NCBI RefSeq assembly: GCF_900112255.1
Contig: NZ_FOLE01000012.1
Coordinates: 18,927-82,926, forward strand
DNA: 64,000 nucleotides
Direction of reading: 5' to 3'
From: Flexibacter flexilis DSM 6793
GTDB taxonomy: Bacteria > Bacteroidota > Bacteroidia > Cytophagales > Flexibacteraceae
In this document: piece by piece, positions 50,925 through 61,867 of the stretch
Layout: the number at the start of each line of letters is the position of its first letter
How positions within the stretch are numbered: position 1 is the first letter of the stretch
Program-made: the position numbers and the translations under genes
Notes under the pieces: generated by a model
What the model saw: the letters and a program-made list of their open reading frames with translations, nothing else
What the model was told of the DNA's origin: nothing
Databases searched by the model: none

Positions 50925-50959
50925 TTTGCATCTGATTCAGATTAAGTTTGCATCCGATT
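50925..50959. repeat. Direct repeat with embedded palindrome upstream of tatD
   Basis: TTTGCATCTGATT (50925-50937) recurs as TTTGCATCCGATT (50947-50959), one mismatch, 22 bp apart, which is about two helical turns. The first copy overlaps the 6-1-6 palindrome ATCTGATTCAGAT (50930-50942). It lies between divergent genes and could be a regulator-binding site. Confidence 0.4.
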
Positions 50960-50986
50960 TTAAAACTGAATTTATTTTTCAGAAAA

Positions 50987-51763
50987 ATGATACAACTAAT
51001 TGATACTCACGCACATATTTACGCCAAAGATTTCCGAAAAGACATTGACGACGTGTTGCGCGTAGCCTCCGAAGAAGGCGTTTACAAAATTTATATGCCC
51101 AACGTGGACAGCGAAACCATCGACCCCATGTTGGAAATGGAACAGAAATACCCCGCACAATGCGTACCTATGATGGGGCTGCACCCTTGCCACGTCAAAA
51201 AAGATTTTGAAAAAGAACTTTATCAGGTGGAAACTTGGCTTGCGAAGCGGCCATTTGTGACGGTGGGCGAAATCGGGCTGGATTTTTATTGGGATATGAC
51301 TTTCCGCGAGCAACAAGAAGAAGCCTTGCGCATACAATTGCGTTGGGCAAAGCAATATAACATTCCTGTTGCGATTCATTGCCGTAACTCATTCGCAGAA
51401 ACCGCCGACATCATCGAAGCCGAACAAGACGGCACACTTACAGGCGTTTTTCACTGCTTTTCGGGCAATGCCGACGATGCCAAACGCGCTGCTGCACTGG
51501 GTTTTGTGGTCGGAATTGGTGGCGTAGCTACTTTCAAAAATGGCGGCGTGGCCGAAGCCGTGCCAGACATAGACCTTTCGCAAATCGTATTGGAAACCGA
51601 CTGCCCGTACCTTGCCCCCGTACCGCACAGAGGCAAACGCAACGAACCTTCGTACATCGCGCTGATTGCGCAAAAACTTGCTGATATAAAAGCCATTCCG
51701 CTGGAGGAATTGGCTAAAATCACAACAGCAAACGCCCTGAAACTTTTCAAGCAAACAGCCTAA
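50987..51763 (+). CDS. tatD: TatD-family metal-dependent hydrolase
   Basis: This 258-aa protein (ATG at 50987) is a TIM-barrel nuclease/hydrolase of the amidohydrolase superfamily. The metal-binding DTHAHIYAKDF is at the N-terminus, followed by GLHPCHV, VGEIGLDFYW, PVAIHCRN, GVFHCFSGN and ETDCPYLAP, all in the expected order. TatD enzymes are DNases and may act in DNA repair or cell-death DNA degradation. It is divergent from the NlpC gene and convergent with malic enzyme. Confidence 0.94.
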   Translation: MIQLIDTHAHIYAKDFRKDIDDVLRVASEEGVYKIYMPNVDSETIDPMLEMEQKYPAQCVPMMGLHPCHVKKDFEKELYQVETWLAKRPFVTVGEIGLDFYWDMTFREQQEEALRIQLRWAKQYNIPVAIHCRNSFAETADIIEAEQDGTLTGVFHCFSGNADDAKRAAALGFVVGIGGVATFKNGGVAEAVPDIDLSQIVLETDCPYLAPVPHRGKRNEPSYIALIAQKLADIKAIPLEELAKITTANALKLFKQTA

Positions 51764-51809
51764 AAAACAAAAGCCCTCTGACATTCATACATCAGAGGGC
51801 TTTTGTTTT
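51764..51809. terminator. Bidirectional terminator between tatD and malic enzyme genes
   Basis: A perfect 18-bp stem (51764-51781 with 51792-51809, core AGCCCTCTGA and complement) closes a 10-nt loop. It lies between converging stops. Confidence 0.95.
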
Positions 51810-51825
51810 ATCTAAAAGAAATTTA

Positions 51826-54093
51826 CTATTCTTTCATTTTTTGCGCTTCTACAGCTGCCAAACAAACCATGTTCACGATTTCGCGCACAGAGCTGCCCAA
51901 CTGCAAAATATGCACAGGCTTGCGCATGCCCATCAGCACAGGACCGACTACTTCCGCGCCACCCAATTCTTGCAACAATTTGTACGCAATGTTACCAGCA
52001 GAAAGCGTTGGGAAAATAAGCGTATTGGCTCCACCTTTTTCGGCCAACTCACTGAACGGATAATTCTCTTTGAGCAAATCCACGTTCAAGGCAATGTTAG
52101 CTTGCATTTCTCCATCAATCAACATTTCAGGATATTTTGCTTTGGCCAAATGCGCGGCTTTCATCATTTTTTCAGGTTCTTCGCCACGTCCAGCTCCAAA
52201 GTTAGCATACGAAAGCAACGCGATGCGCGGCTCAATGTCAAAATACTTCACGGTTTTGGCCGTAAGCCCGATGATGTCCACCAACTCTTCCGCCGTAGGA
52301 TTTACATTTACCGTCGTATCGGCAAAGAAATATACACCGCGTTTGGTATCAATCAAATACATACCCGCCACACGTTTTACGCCTTCGGCCACACCAATTA
52401 CACGCAACGCGGGGCGAATAGTTTTGGCGTATTCTTTCGTAAGACCCGAAATCATGGCATCGCCCAAATCCAAATCGAGCATCATCGCACCGAAATAGTT
52501 GCGGTCGCGCATTTTCTTTTTGGCATCGTGTAGCGTAATGCCTTTGCGTTTACGTTTTTCGTAAAGCAATTGGCCATATTCTGCACAACGTTCTTCTTCG
52601 TGCAATGGATCAATCACGGGGCAGCCGTCAAGTTCCAGATTATTTTCACGAATTAATCGTCTGATTACCTGTACATTACCCAGCAAAATTGGGTGGCCAA
52701 TACCGTCATCTTTCACGATTTGGGCAGCTTTCAATATTTTGAGGTTATCGGCTTCAGCAAAAATAATGCGTTGCGGTGCCGCTTTCGCACGTGCCGTAAT
52801 ACGGTTCATTATCTTTCTGCCCATGCCCACACGCGCCAACAAATCTTGCTCGTATTGTTCCCAGTTTTCGATACGCAAACGCGCTACGCCCGAATCCATC
52901 GCGGCTTTAGCTACGGCTGGGGCAATCGTGGTAATCAAGCGTGGGTCTAAAGGCTTGGGAATCAAATATTCACGACCAAACGTAATAGTTTTGCTCGAAT
53001 AGGCTTTGTTCACAATATCGGGTACAGGCTCTTTGGCCAATGCCGCAATGGCGTGCGTTGCGGCCAATTTCATGGCTTCGTTGATAGACTTAGACCTTAC
53101 GTCCAGCGCACCTCTGAAAATGTACGGAAAGCCCAACACGTTATTCACTTGGTTAGGGTGATCGGAACGCCCCGTAGCCATAATAATATCCGTGCGAGAA
53201 GCCATTGCCAATTCGTATTCAATTTCGGGATCAGGATTGGCCAACGCAAAAACAATCGGATTGGAAGCCATACGCAACAAATGTTCTGGCTTCACAAGAT
53301 TGCCCGCCGAAAGCCCCAAGAATACGTCTGCACCTTCCATGGCTTGGTCGAGCGTATAAATGTCGCGGTGCGTGGCGAATTGGTAGCGAATATCATCGGT
53401 AGAAACAGAGTCGGTGCGTAACACACCCTCTTTATCCACCATAACGATATTGGCCTTGCTAACGCCCAACGAAAGATAAAAACGAGTACAAGCAATAGCC
53501 GCAGCACCTGCGCCCAATACCACTAATTTTATTTCATCGATTTTTTTACCAACCAACTCAAGTGCATTGAGAAGGGCTGCACCCGAAATAATAGCCGTTC
53601 CGTGTTGGTCGTCGTGCATGAGCGGAATATTCATTTGCCGCTTTAGCTCGGTTTCGATATAAAAACTTTCAGGAGCTTTAATGTCTTCGAGGTTGATACC
53701 GCCGAAAGTTGGCTCCAAAGATTTCACGATTTTGATAAACTCGTGCGGATCTTGCGAATCTATTTCGATGTCAAAAACGTCAATACCTGCAAACTTTTTG
53801 AACAAAACGCCTTTTCCCTCCATTACGGGTTTGGACGCGTCTGGCCCGATGTTGCCTAAGCCCAATACCGCCGTGCCGTTCGAAATAACGCCAACCAAAT
53901 TACCTTTAGCCGTATATTTGTAAACGTCGTCTTTGTTGGCGGCAATTTCCTTGCAAGGCTCTGCTACCCCTGGCGAATAGGCCAAAGCCAAATCGCGCTG
54001 CGTGGTAACTGGCTTAGTAGGAACGACCTCTATCTTGCCCGGTTGGGGGTTTTCGTGATAATAGAGGGCATCTTCTTTTCTGATTTTTGCCAT
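51826..54093 (-). CDS. maeB: NADP-dependent malic enzyme with phosphotransacetylase-like C-terminal domain
   Basis: This 755-aa protein decarboxylates malate to pyruvate while reducing NADP+. Residues 1-420 are the malic enzyme (with the SPGVAEPC motif, Tyr and Lys residues in the active site, GAGAAAIACTRFY for NAD(P) binding and NVLGFPYIFRGALDVR). Residues 430-755 are a phosphotransacetylase-like domain that usually has no catalytic role and binds regulators such as acetyl-CoA. The length and fusion match MaeB. A promoter of the Bacteroidota type lies 90 nt upstream (54183-54214). Confidence 0.95.
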   Translation of the reverse strand: MAKIRKEDALYYHENPQPGKIEVVPTKPVTTQRDLALAYSPGVAEPCKEIAANKDDVYKYTAKGNLVGVISNGTAVLGLGNIGPDASKPVMEGKGVLFKKFAGIDVFDIEIDSQDPHEFIKIVKSLEPTFGGINLEDIKAPESFYIETELKRQMNIPLMHDDQHGTAIISGAALLNALELVGKKIDEIKLVVLGAGAAAIACTRFYLSLGVSKANIVMVDKEGVLRTDSVSTDDIRYQFATHRDIYTLDQAMEGADVFLGLSAGNLVKPEHLLRMASNPIVFALANPDPEIEYELAMASRTDIIMATGRSDHPNQVNNVLGFPYIFRGALDVRSKSINEAMKLAATHAIAALAKEPVPDIVNKAYSSKTITFGREYLIPKPLDPRLITTIAPAVAKAAMDSGVARLRIENWEQYEQDLLARVGMGRKIMNRITARAKAAPQRIIFAEADNLKILKAAQIVKDDGIGHPILLGNVQVIRRLIRENNLELDGCPVIDPLHEEERCAEYGQLLYEKRKRKGITLHDAKKKMRDRNYFGAMMLDLDLGDAMISGLTKEYAKTIRPALRVIGVAEGVKRVAGMYLIDTKRGVYFFADTTVNVNPTAEELVDIIGLTAKTVKYFDIEPRIALLSYANFGAGRGEEPEKMMKAAHLAKAKYPEMLIDGEMQANIALNVDLLKENYPFSELAEKGGANTLIFPTLSAGNIAYKLLQELGGAEVVGPVLMGMRKPVHILQLGSSVREIVNMVCLAAVEAQKMKE

Positions 54094-54182
54094 AAATATT
54101 TATTATTGGTGGGTTGTGTTGTTTCTTTGTATAATAAGGGAATATCAAACAAAACCTGCGAACAATGCTCGTAGGCAAGTTG

Positions 54183-54214
54183 CAAAGCTATACAATCTTT
54201 AGACTTTTGCGCAA
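54183..54214 (-). promoter_or_regulatory. Predicted promoter of maeB
   Basis: The minus strand reads TTG, 21 nt, then TAGCTTTG, matching the Bacteroidota pattern. It lies about 90 nt upstream of the ATG. Confidence 0.5.
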
Positions 54215-54343
54215 TGATATAGCCAAACAAAATACCATTCGTACCCGAAAATTACAAAATTTTACGTCTTGTTATTTTTTTATTTTCGTTAATTTAAAAT
54301 TATTTTATTAAATCAAAACTCCATAACAATACTTTTAAGACAA

Positions 54344-54844
54344 ATGAATACAACTATAACACTACGAAACGCCACAACCTCCGACCTGCCCGTTATCTTG
54401 TCCATTACCAACGATGCTATTTTGCACAGCACCGCCCATTACGCCTACGAACCGCAAACATTGGCCGTCCAAACGCAATGGTTTGAAGACAAATTGGCGC
54501 AAAACTGGCCTGTCATCGTGGCGGAAGCAGACGGGAAAGCCGTTGGATTTGGGACGTATGGTTCTTTTCGGGTGCGAGAAGGCTACCGCTTTACCGTAGA
54601 ACATTCCGTATATCTACAAGACGACTTTCAGGGGCGAGGCATTGGGCAAATGCTTTTGCTAGAACTGGTCAGGCTTGCCAAAACACAGGGTTTTCATACC
54701 ATGATTGGAGTGATAGATGCCGCCAACACGGGAAGTTGTGCCTTTCATGCGCGAAATGGTTTTGAACAAGTCGGACACTTGCGCCAAGTAGGTTATAAGT
54801 TTGGGCAATGGCTGGATTTGGTGCTGATGCAGAAGATGTTATAA
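54344..54844 (+). CDS. GNAT family N-acetyltransferase
   Basis: This 166-aa cytoplasmic protein has the GNAT fold, with the acetyl-CoA-binding motif QGRGIGQMLL (about 97-106). It belongs to the phosphinothricin acetyltransferase-like branch, with ATTSDLPVILSITNDAI at the start, SVYLQDDFQGRG in the middle and CAFHARNGFEQVGHLRQVGYKFG at the end. The substrate is unknown; such enzymes acetylate amino acids or related amines. It stands alone on the plus strand. Confidence 0.9.
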   Translation: MNTTITLRNATTSDLPVILSITNDAILHSTAHYAYEPQTLAVQTQWFEDKLAQNWPVIVAEADGKAVGFGTYGSFRVREGYRFTVEHSVYLQDDFQGRGIGQMLLLELVRLAKTQGFHTMIGVIDAANTGSCAFHARNGFEQVGHLRQVGYKFGQWLDLVLMQKML

Positions 54845-54920
54845 TCTAATTCAATAAACACACACATCATTCTAGCCAATCTAATCTTCTTTTAAATTCC
54901 TAAAAATATAACCCAATATC

Positions 54921-56009
54921 ATGCAAAAGAACATAATCTTAGTTTTCCTACTTTTTTTATTTGCTACCAATCACAACTATGCCCAAAAACTCAGTCAACC
55001 CGAAAAAGATTTCGAATTATTTTGGACTACTTTTAGGGATAATTATGCTTTTTTCGCTTTAAAAAATGTCAATTGGGATAGCACTTACGCCAAATATAGG
55101 CCAATGGTTAGCTCCAAAACCAAAGAAAAAGAACTAATTTCGATATTGGGGCAAATGGTTGCGCCGCTCAAAGATGGCCACATTACCATTTCCAAAGGCG
55201 AAGAAATGGTTTACAAAAGCCCCAAAACTTCACATTTCAAACAAGAGTTTAAAGGCATGGAGGCCGCTTTCTGGCAAACAGTCGATACTACTTTATTGCA
55301 AAATGGCTTTTCTAAATCAGTGGGCATTGGTGCAGCATTTAAAGGCGAAAAGCTCTATTATTTTGCCCAAAGTCCGCAAGTGGCTTATATCCGAATTACG
55401 CGTTGTTTTAATGAAGTAGAAAGTCTTTTTGATGATAAAAAAGAAGGCCAGGACACGCGCCAAATGCTGCATTTGTTCGATTCCCTACTTACGAAAATAT
55501 CTGATATACAGACGTTAATTGTGGATTTGCGTGGCAATGGTGGCGGACATGGTGGTTTGGAATTGGCCTCCCGATTGGCCACCGAAAAGCGTCTGACACA
55601 CTACAAAGCCATTCGGCAAAAAGGCGGCTATCAACAATATTCTACGCCCGAACCGCAGTACATTGCGCCCAACAACGGCGTGCAATATCACGGCAAAGTT
55701 ATATTGCTGACCAGCGACAAAACGGCCAGTTCTGCCGAAGATTTTACGATTTCGCTTTGCCAACAACCCAACGTAACAACCGTCGGGACGAATACATCAG
55801 GAATGTTATCGGATATGTACGGCGCGAATTTGTCGCACGACATCGCCTTTACACTGTCCAATCAGGTGTATTATTCGGCGGGTAAAGAAATACTCGAAGA
55901 TAAGGGCGTTTCGGTGACGCATCGGGTAGCCAATACCAAACAAGACATTCAGCGACACCAAGACACCGTCTTACAGAAAGCCTTTGAAGTGTTATATTCG
56001 ACTAAATAA
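54921..56009 (+). CDS. Exported S41-family serine peptidase
   Basis: This 362-aa protein has a signal peptide (1-21, ending NYAQ), an N-terminal helical part (about 25-100), a short region without a clear PDZ domain, and an S41 protease core (about 150-350). The nucleophile Ser270 lies in SDKTASSAEDFTIS, and VDLRGNGGGHGG is the other conserved block. Such tail-specific proteases degrade or trim envelope proteins; many Bacteroidota carry several. The stop is 15 nt before the start of the fatty acid hydroxylase, so the two may be co-transcribed. Confidence 0.88.
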   Translation: MQKNIILVFLLFLFATNHNYAQKLSQPEKDFELFWTTFRDNYAFFALKNVNWDSTYAKYRPMVSSKTKEKELISILGQMVAPLKDGHITISKGEEMVYKSPKTSHFKQEFKGMEAAFWQTVDTTLLQNGFSKSVGIGAAFKGEKLYYFAQSPQVAYIRITRCFNEVESLFDDKKEGQDTRQMLHLFDSLLTKISDIQTLIVDLRGNGGGHGGLELASRLATEKRLTHYKAIRQKGGYQQYSTPEPQYIAPNNGVQYHGKVILLTSDKTASSAEDFTISLCQQPNVTTVGTNTSGMLSDMYGANLSHDIAFTLSNQVYYSAGKEILEDKGVSVTHRVANTKQDIQRHQDTVLQKAFEVLYSTK

Positions 56010-56024
56010 CTCACACATAAACAG

Positions 56025-56834
56025 ATGCTTCAGCAACTCACCAGCCATTTGGCTACACGCACGCTTTGGCAAGCGGCTTTTTATTCGTTGGCCATCAATA
56101 TTTTTATTTTTGGGCTGGCGATGAGCTTGGGCAAATGGGTTTTGCGCCAACCCAACAGCCAATTTGTAGCCCACAAACCCACTGCGACCACGTTTTTTGA
56201 ATGGCGAATGGCAGGGCTTACCGTGTTGCTCAATGCCTTCGTCAATTGGTTGGGTTGGTGGCTTTGGCAACAAGGCTGGGTTGTGGTAGTACATTGTTAC
56301 GGATGGTGCGTGTTTACCGATTTGCTGTTTTTGTTCCTGACAATGGATTTGGCCATGTACGTGCTACACAGGGTGGCGCATCATAGGCTTTTGTACGGCT
56401 GGGTGCACGCGTTGCATCATCGCTACGAAAACCCGCAACCTATTTCGCTTTTTGTGCTCAATCCCGCCGAAACGCTCGGCTTTGGTGGACTGTGGCTGGT
56501 GTTGCTGTGTTTGCGGCCTGTGTCGTGGTGGGCAGTGATTATTTACCTAACGGCCAACTTGATTTTTGGTTTGGTGGGGCATTTGGGTATTGAGCCATTT
56601 CCCCGAAAAATAACCAAAATTTTCTTGCTCAAATGGTTTACTACCAGCACTTTTCATGCGCATCATCACCAAGACGCGCACGTTAATTTTGGTTTTTATA
56701 CACTTATTTGGGATAAATTATTCAACACGTTGGCTCGTTATTACAGCTCTCATTTTGGCCAATTGCCGCCGCATAAAATAACACCACTCCCCGACCAAGA
56801 AAATACTCCCGCCAATAACCCAAAGCCTCTATAA
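56025..56834 (+). CDS. Sterol desaturase / fatty acid hydroxylase family membrane protein
   Basis: This 269-aa membrane protein has about four hydrophobic segments and the three histidine clusters of the family, HRVAHH, HALHHRYENP and HAHHHQD, that bind a di-iron centre. Members hydroxylate or desaturate lipids or related compounds; the exact substrate is unknown. It lies 15 nt after the S41 peptidase gene. A hairpin follows it. The C-terminal extension is rich in Pro/Asn. Confidence 0.9.
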   Translation: MLQQLTSHLATRTLWQAAFYSLAINIFIFGLAMSLGKWVLRQPNSQFVAHKPTATTFFEWRMAGLTVLLNAFVNWLGWWLWQQGWVVVVHCYGWCVFTDLLFLFLTMDLAMYVLHRVAHHRLLYGWVHALHHRYENPQPISLFVLNPAETLGFGGLWLVLLCLRPVSWWAVIIYLTANLIFGLVGHLGIEPFPRKITKIFLLKWFTTSTFHAHHHQDAHVNFGFYTLIWDKLFNTLARYYSSHFGQLPPHKITPLPDQENTPANNPKPL

Positions 56835-56855
56835 GCCACACAATAATTGTGGCTT
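56833..56855. terminator. Weak terminator-like hairpin between hydroxylase and folP genes
   Basis: An 8-bp stem (56833-56840 with 56848-56855, AAGCCACA and complement) closes a 7-nt loop between converging genes. It has no long U-run on either side, and its left end overlaps the hydroxylase stop codon. Confidence 0.5.
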
Positions 56856-56870
56856 TGGTATTATCAAAAA

Positions 56871-57710
56871 CTAAACTGTTTCGTGAAGTTTGTTGTAAAT
56901 CCTGACCGCCTGCATGGCTTCTTTCACGTCGTGCACGCGCAAAATAGCCGCGCCACGTTCCAACGCCAACGTGTTGAGTACCGTAGTTCCGTTGAGGGCT
57001 TCGGCGGCACTCACACCCAACAGTTTCGTAATCATGGACTTGCGCGAAATCCCGACCAACATCGGACAATCCAAATGCTCAAAAAGCGGCATTTGCGCCA
57101 GCAACTCATAATTTTGGTCTAAAGTTTTGGCAAAACCAAAACCCAAATCCACGACAATATCCGTCACGCCTTTTTCGCGTAGCGTAGCAATTCTTTTTTG
57201 TAAAAAATCCATCACTTCCAACACTACGTCCTGATAGTCTGTGAGTTGCTGCATGGTTTGGGGCGTTCCGCGCGAGTGCATCAGGATATAAGGCGCGTTA
57301 TGGCGGGCAATCACTTCAAACATTTGCGCGTCCAAATCGCCGCCCGACACATCGTTGATGATGTGTGCGCCTGCGCAAATGGCGTGTTCGGCCACTTGCG
57401 CCCTGAACGTGTCCACCGACAAAACGGCCTGCGGAAAATAATTGCGCAACAACTCAACGGCAGGCAAAACCCTGTCAATTTCCTGTTGCTCTGTTACTTC
57501 TGGCGCGTCGGGGCGCGTAGAATAACCGCCAATGTCGAGTATCGTCGCGCCATCGGTGAGCATTTCTTCCGCTTTCCGAAGCAAACTTTGGGCGTTTTCG
57601 TGGCGACTTTGCGCATGAAACGAATCGGGTGTAACATTCAAAATGCCCATTACCACAGGTTCTTGCAACGAAAGCAGCCGCCCGCCTACACGAAGTGTTT
57701 GTTTTTTCAT
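56871..57710 (-). CDS. folP: Dihydropteroate synthase
   Basis: This 279-aa cytoplasmic enzyme condenses p-aminobenzoate with hydroxymethyl-dihydropterin pyrophosphate in folate synthesis. Start is the ATG at 57710; a TTG directly upstream would add one residue. The motifs are MGILNVTPDSFH, DIGGYSTRPDA, the IINDVSGGD block, and a C-terminal VGISRKSMI that binds the pterin pyrophosphate. Length matches the family. The gene follows ligA by 21 nt on the same strand and is probably co-transcribed with it. Confidence 0.96.
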   Translation of the reverse strand: MKKQTLRVGGRLLSLQEPVVMGILNVTPDSFHAQSRHENAQSLLRKAEEMLTDGATILDIGGYSTRPDAPEVTEQQEIDRVLPAVELLRNYFPQAVLSVDTFRAQVAEHAICAGAHIINDVSGGDLDAQMFEVIARHNAPYILMHSRGTPQTMQQLTDYQDVVLEVMDFLQKRIATLREKGVTDIVVDLGFGFAKTLDQNYELLAQMPLFEHLDCPMLVGISRKSMITKLLGVSAAEALNGTTVLNTLALERGAAILRVHDVKEAMQAVRIYNKLHETV

Positions 57711-57731
57711 CAATATTTTTTTCAGAAAAAA

Positions 57732-59873
<2,142 letters not shown>

Positions 59874-59978
59874 TCATATTTGTGAAACTCGCTGAAAATT
59901 ATTGAGAGATACGGGTTTTGTTCCTAATATTGTAGCTTCAAAAAACGTGGTACTAAAGCCAAACTTCTCCCCAATTTT

Positions 59979-61313
59979 ATGAGCCTTCACGCCATTTCTC
60001 CCATCGACGGGCGATACAGTCGCCAGACACACGAACTATCAACCTATTTTTCGGAAGCGGCACTCATGCGTTTTCGTGTGCAAGTAGAGATAGAGTATTT
60101 TATTGCGCTGTGTCAAATTCCGTTGCCTCAATTGGCCGATTTCGACCCGCAACATTTTGGAGCATTGCGCAAGCTTTACACCGATTTTTCCGAAAACAAT
60201 GCGGTTGCTATCAAAAACATTGAAGCAACCACCAACCACGACGTAAAAGCGGTGGAGTATTTTATCAAAAAAGCCTTTGAAGATTTGGGGCTGCATCGCT
60301 ACGTGGAGTTTATCCATTTCGGCCTTACGTCCCAAGACATCAACAACACGGCGATTCCGCTTTCGTTGCAAAAAGCGCACGTGGAAGTTTTCAAACCTCT
60401 GTTACAGGAAGTTATCGCGCAATTGGACACGTTGGCGACACAATGGCAAGACGTACCGATGTTAGCACACACACACGGCCAACCCGCTTCGCCTACGCGT
60501 TTGGGTAAAGAAATTCGTGTGTTCCACGAACGCCTACAACAACAACTTCTTTTGTTGGAGCAAGTGCCTTTTTCGGCCAAATTCGGGGGAGCAACTGGCA
60601 ATTTCAACGCGCATTATGTGGCTTATCCGCAACACAACTGGGAAGAATTTGGGCATAATTTTGTAAACAATACACTAGGCCTACGCCGCAGCCGTTACAC
60701 TACCCAAATCGAGCATTACGATAATTTGGCGGCTTTTTTTGATGGCCTTAAACGCCTCAATACCATACTCATAGACCTTGACCGCGACGTATGGCAATAC
60801 ATTTCGATGGGTTATTTCAAACAAAAAATCAAAGCAGGAGAAGTGGGTTCGTCGGCCATGCCGCACAAAGTAAACCCCATTGATTTTGAAAACTCAGAAG
60901 GAAATTTGGGCATTGCCAATGCCATTTTTGAACATTTGGCCGCTAAGTTGCCTATTTCGCGCCTGCAACGCGACCTTACAGACTCAACGGTTTTGCGCAA
61001 TGTGGGCGTTCCGTTGGCGCACACGCTTATTGCCCTAAAATCTTTGCAAAAAGGCTTAGGCAAATTGGAGCTAAACCCTGCGGCCATCGCCGACGATTTG
61101 GAAAACAATTGGGCAGTAGTGGCCGAAGCTATCCAAACCATTTTGCGCCGCGAAGCCTATCCGCAACCTTACGAGGCACTCAAAGCCCTTACGCGCACTG
61201 GCGACAAAATTAACGCAACTACCATTCACGCGTTTATCAATGGCCTGCAAGTGTCTGACACGGTGAAAGCAGAATTGTTGGCCATTACGCCATTCAATTA
61301 TGTAGGTAACTGA
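59979..61313 (+). CDS. purB: Adenylosuccinate lyase
   Basis: This 444-aa enzyme cleaves SAICAR and adenylosuccinate in purine synthesis. Family motifs are SPIDGRY at the start, TTNHDVKAVEYF, HFGLTSQDINNTA and the signature GSSAMPHKVNPIDFENSEGN. Length matches PurB of the E. coli type. It is first in a plus-strand run with aroK, whose start is 5 nt downstream. Confidence 0.97.
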   Translation: MSLHAISPIDGRYSRQTHELSTYFSEAALMRFRVQVEIEYFIALCQIPLPQLADFDPQHFGALRKLYTDFSENNAVAIKNIEATTNHDVKAVEYFIKKAFEDLGLHRYVEFIHFGLTSQDINNTAIPLSLQKAHVEVFKPLLQEVIAQLDTLATQWQDVPMLAHTHGQPASPTRLGKEIRVFHERLQQQLLLLEQVPFSAKFGGATGNFNAHYVAYPQHNWEEFGHNFVNNTLGLRRSRYTTQIEHYDNLAAFFDGLKRLNTILIDLDRDVWQYISMGYFKQKIKAGEVGSSAMPHKVNPIDFENSEGNLGIANAIFEHLAAKLPISRLQRDLTDSTVLRNVGVPLAHTLIALKSLQKGLGKLELNPAAIADDLENNWAVVAEAIQTILRREAYPQPYEALKALTRTGDKINATTIHAFINGLQVSDTVKAELLAITPFNYVGN

Positions 61314-61318
61314 TTTCC

Positions 61319-61849
61319 ATGACATTACCCAAAATCATTTTGTTGGTCGGAATGCCCGCCTCTGGTAAAAGTACCATTGGCGCGGCACTCGCCACGCGTT
61401 TGGGTTATCGCTTTACCGACACGGATATTTTGATTAAAAAACAAGAAAACAAGTCCGTTCCCGCGATTTTTGCCCAATACGGTGAGCCTTATTTTAGGGA
61501 AAAAGAAAAACAGCTCATTCCGCAACTGGCCACGCTGCCCAACCCGACGGTAATCGCTACGGGTGGCGGCTTGCCGTGCTTTTGGGATAACATGGAGCAA
61601 TTGCTTCAGGTCGGGACAGTTGTTTTTTTGGATACCGAATTGCGGACACTCTACCAGCGACTTTTGGCCAAACAAGCCGCACGCCCTTTGGTGGCAGGCC
61701 AAAGCCCTGAACAGCTAAATCGCTGGCTTACAGAACGCTACAACCTGCGCGTACCTTTCTACCAAAAAGCACATTTCCGCATTTCGGTTACTGACTCGGA
61801 ACGTGTGGAAGAGATTGTTACTAAAATTACAGACACGCTTACAGCTTAG
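61319..61849 (+). CDS. aroK: Shikimate kinase
   Basis: This 176-aa enzyme phosphorylates shikimate in aromatic amino acid synthesis. The P-loop is GMPASGKSTIG (about 12-22), followed by the DTD of DTDILI (shikimate binding), the FRE of YFREKEK, the GGGLP block and the lid with RPL. Length fits AroK. It follows purB by 5 nt and precedes nnrDE by 18 nt. Confidence 0.95.
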   Translation: MTLPKIILLVGMPASGKSTIGAALATRLGYRFTDTDILIKKQENKSVPAIFAQYGEPYFREKEKQLIPQLATLPNPTVIATGGGLPCFWDNMEQLLQVGTVVFLDTELRTLYQRLLAKQAARPLVAGQSPEQLNRWLTERYNLRVPFYQKAHFRISVTDSERVEEIVTKITDTLTA

Positions 61850-61867
61850 AAATCAACCTTTTTTGCC

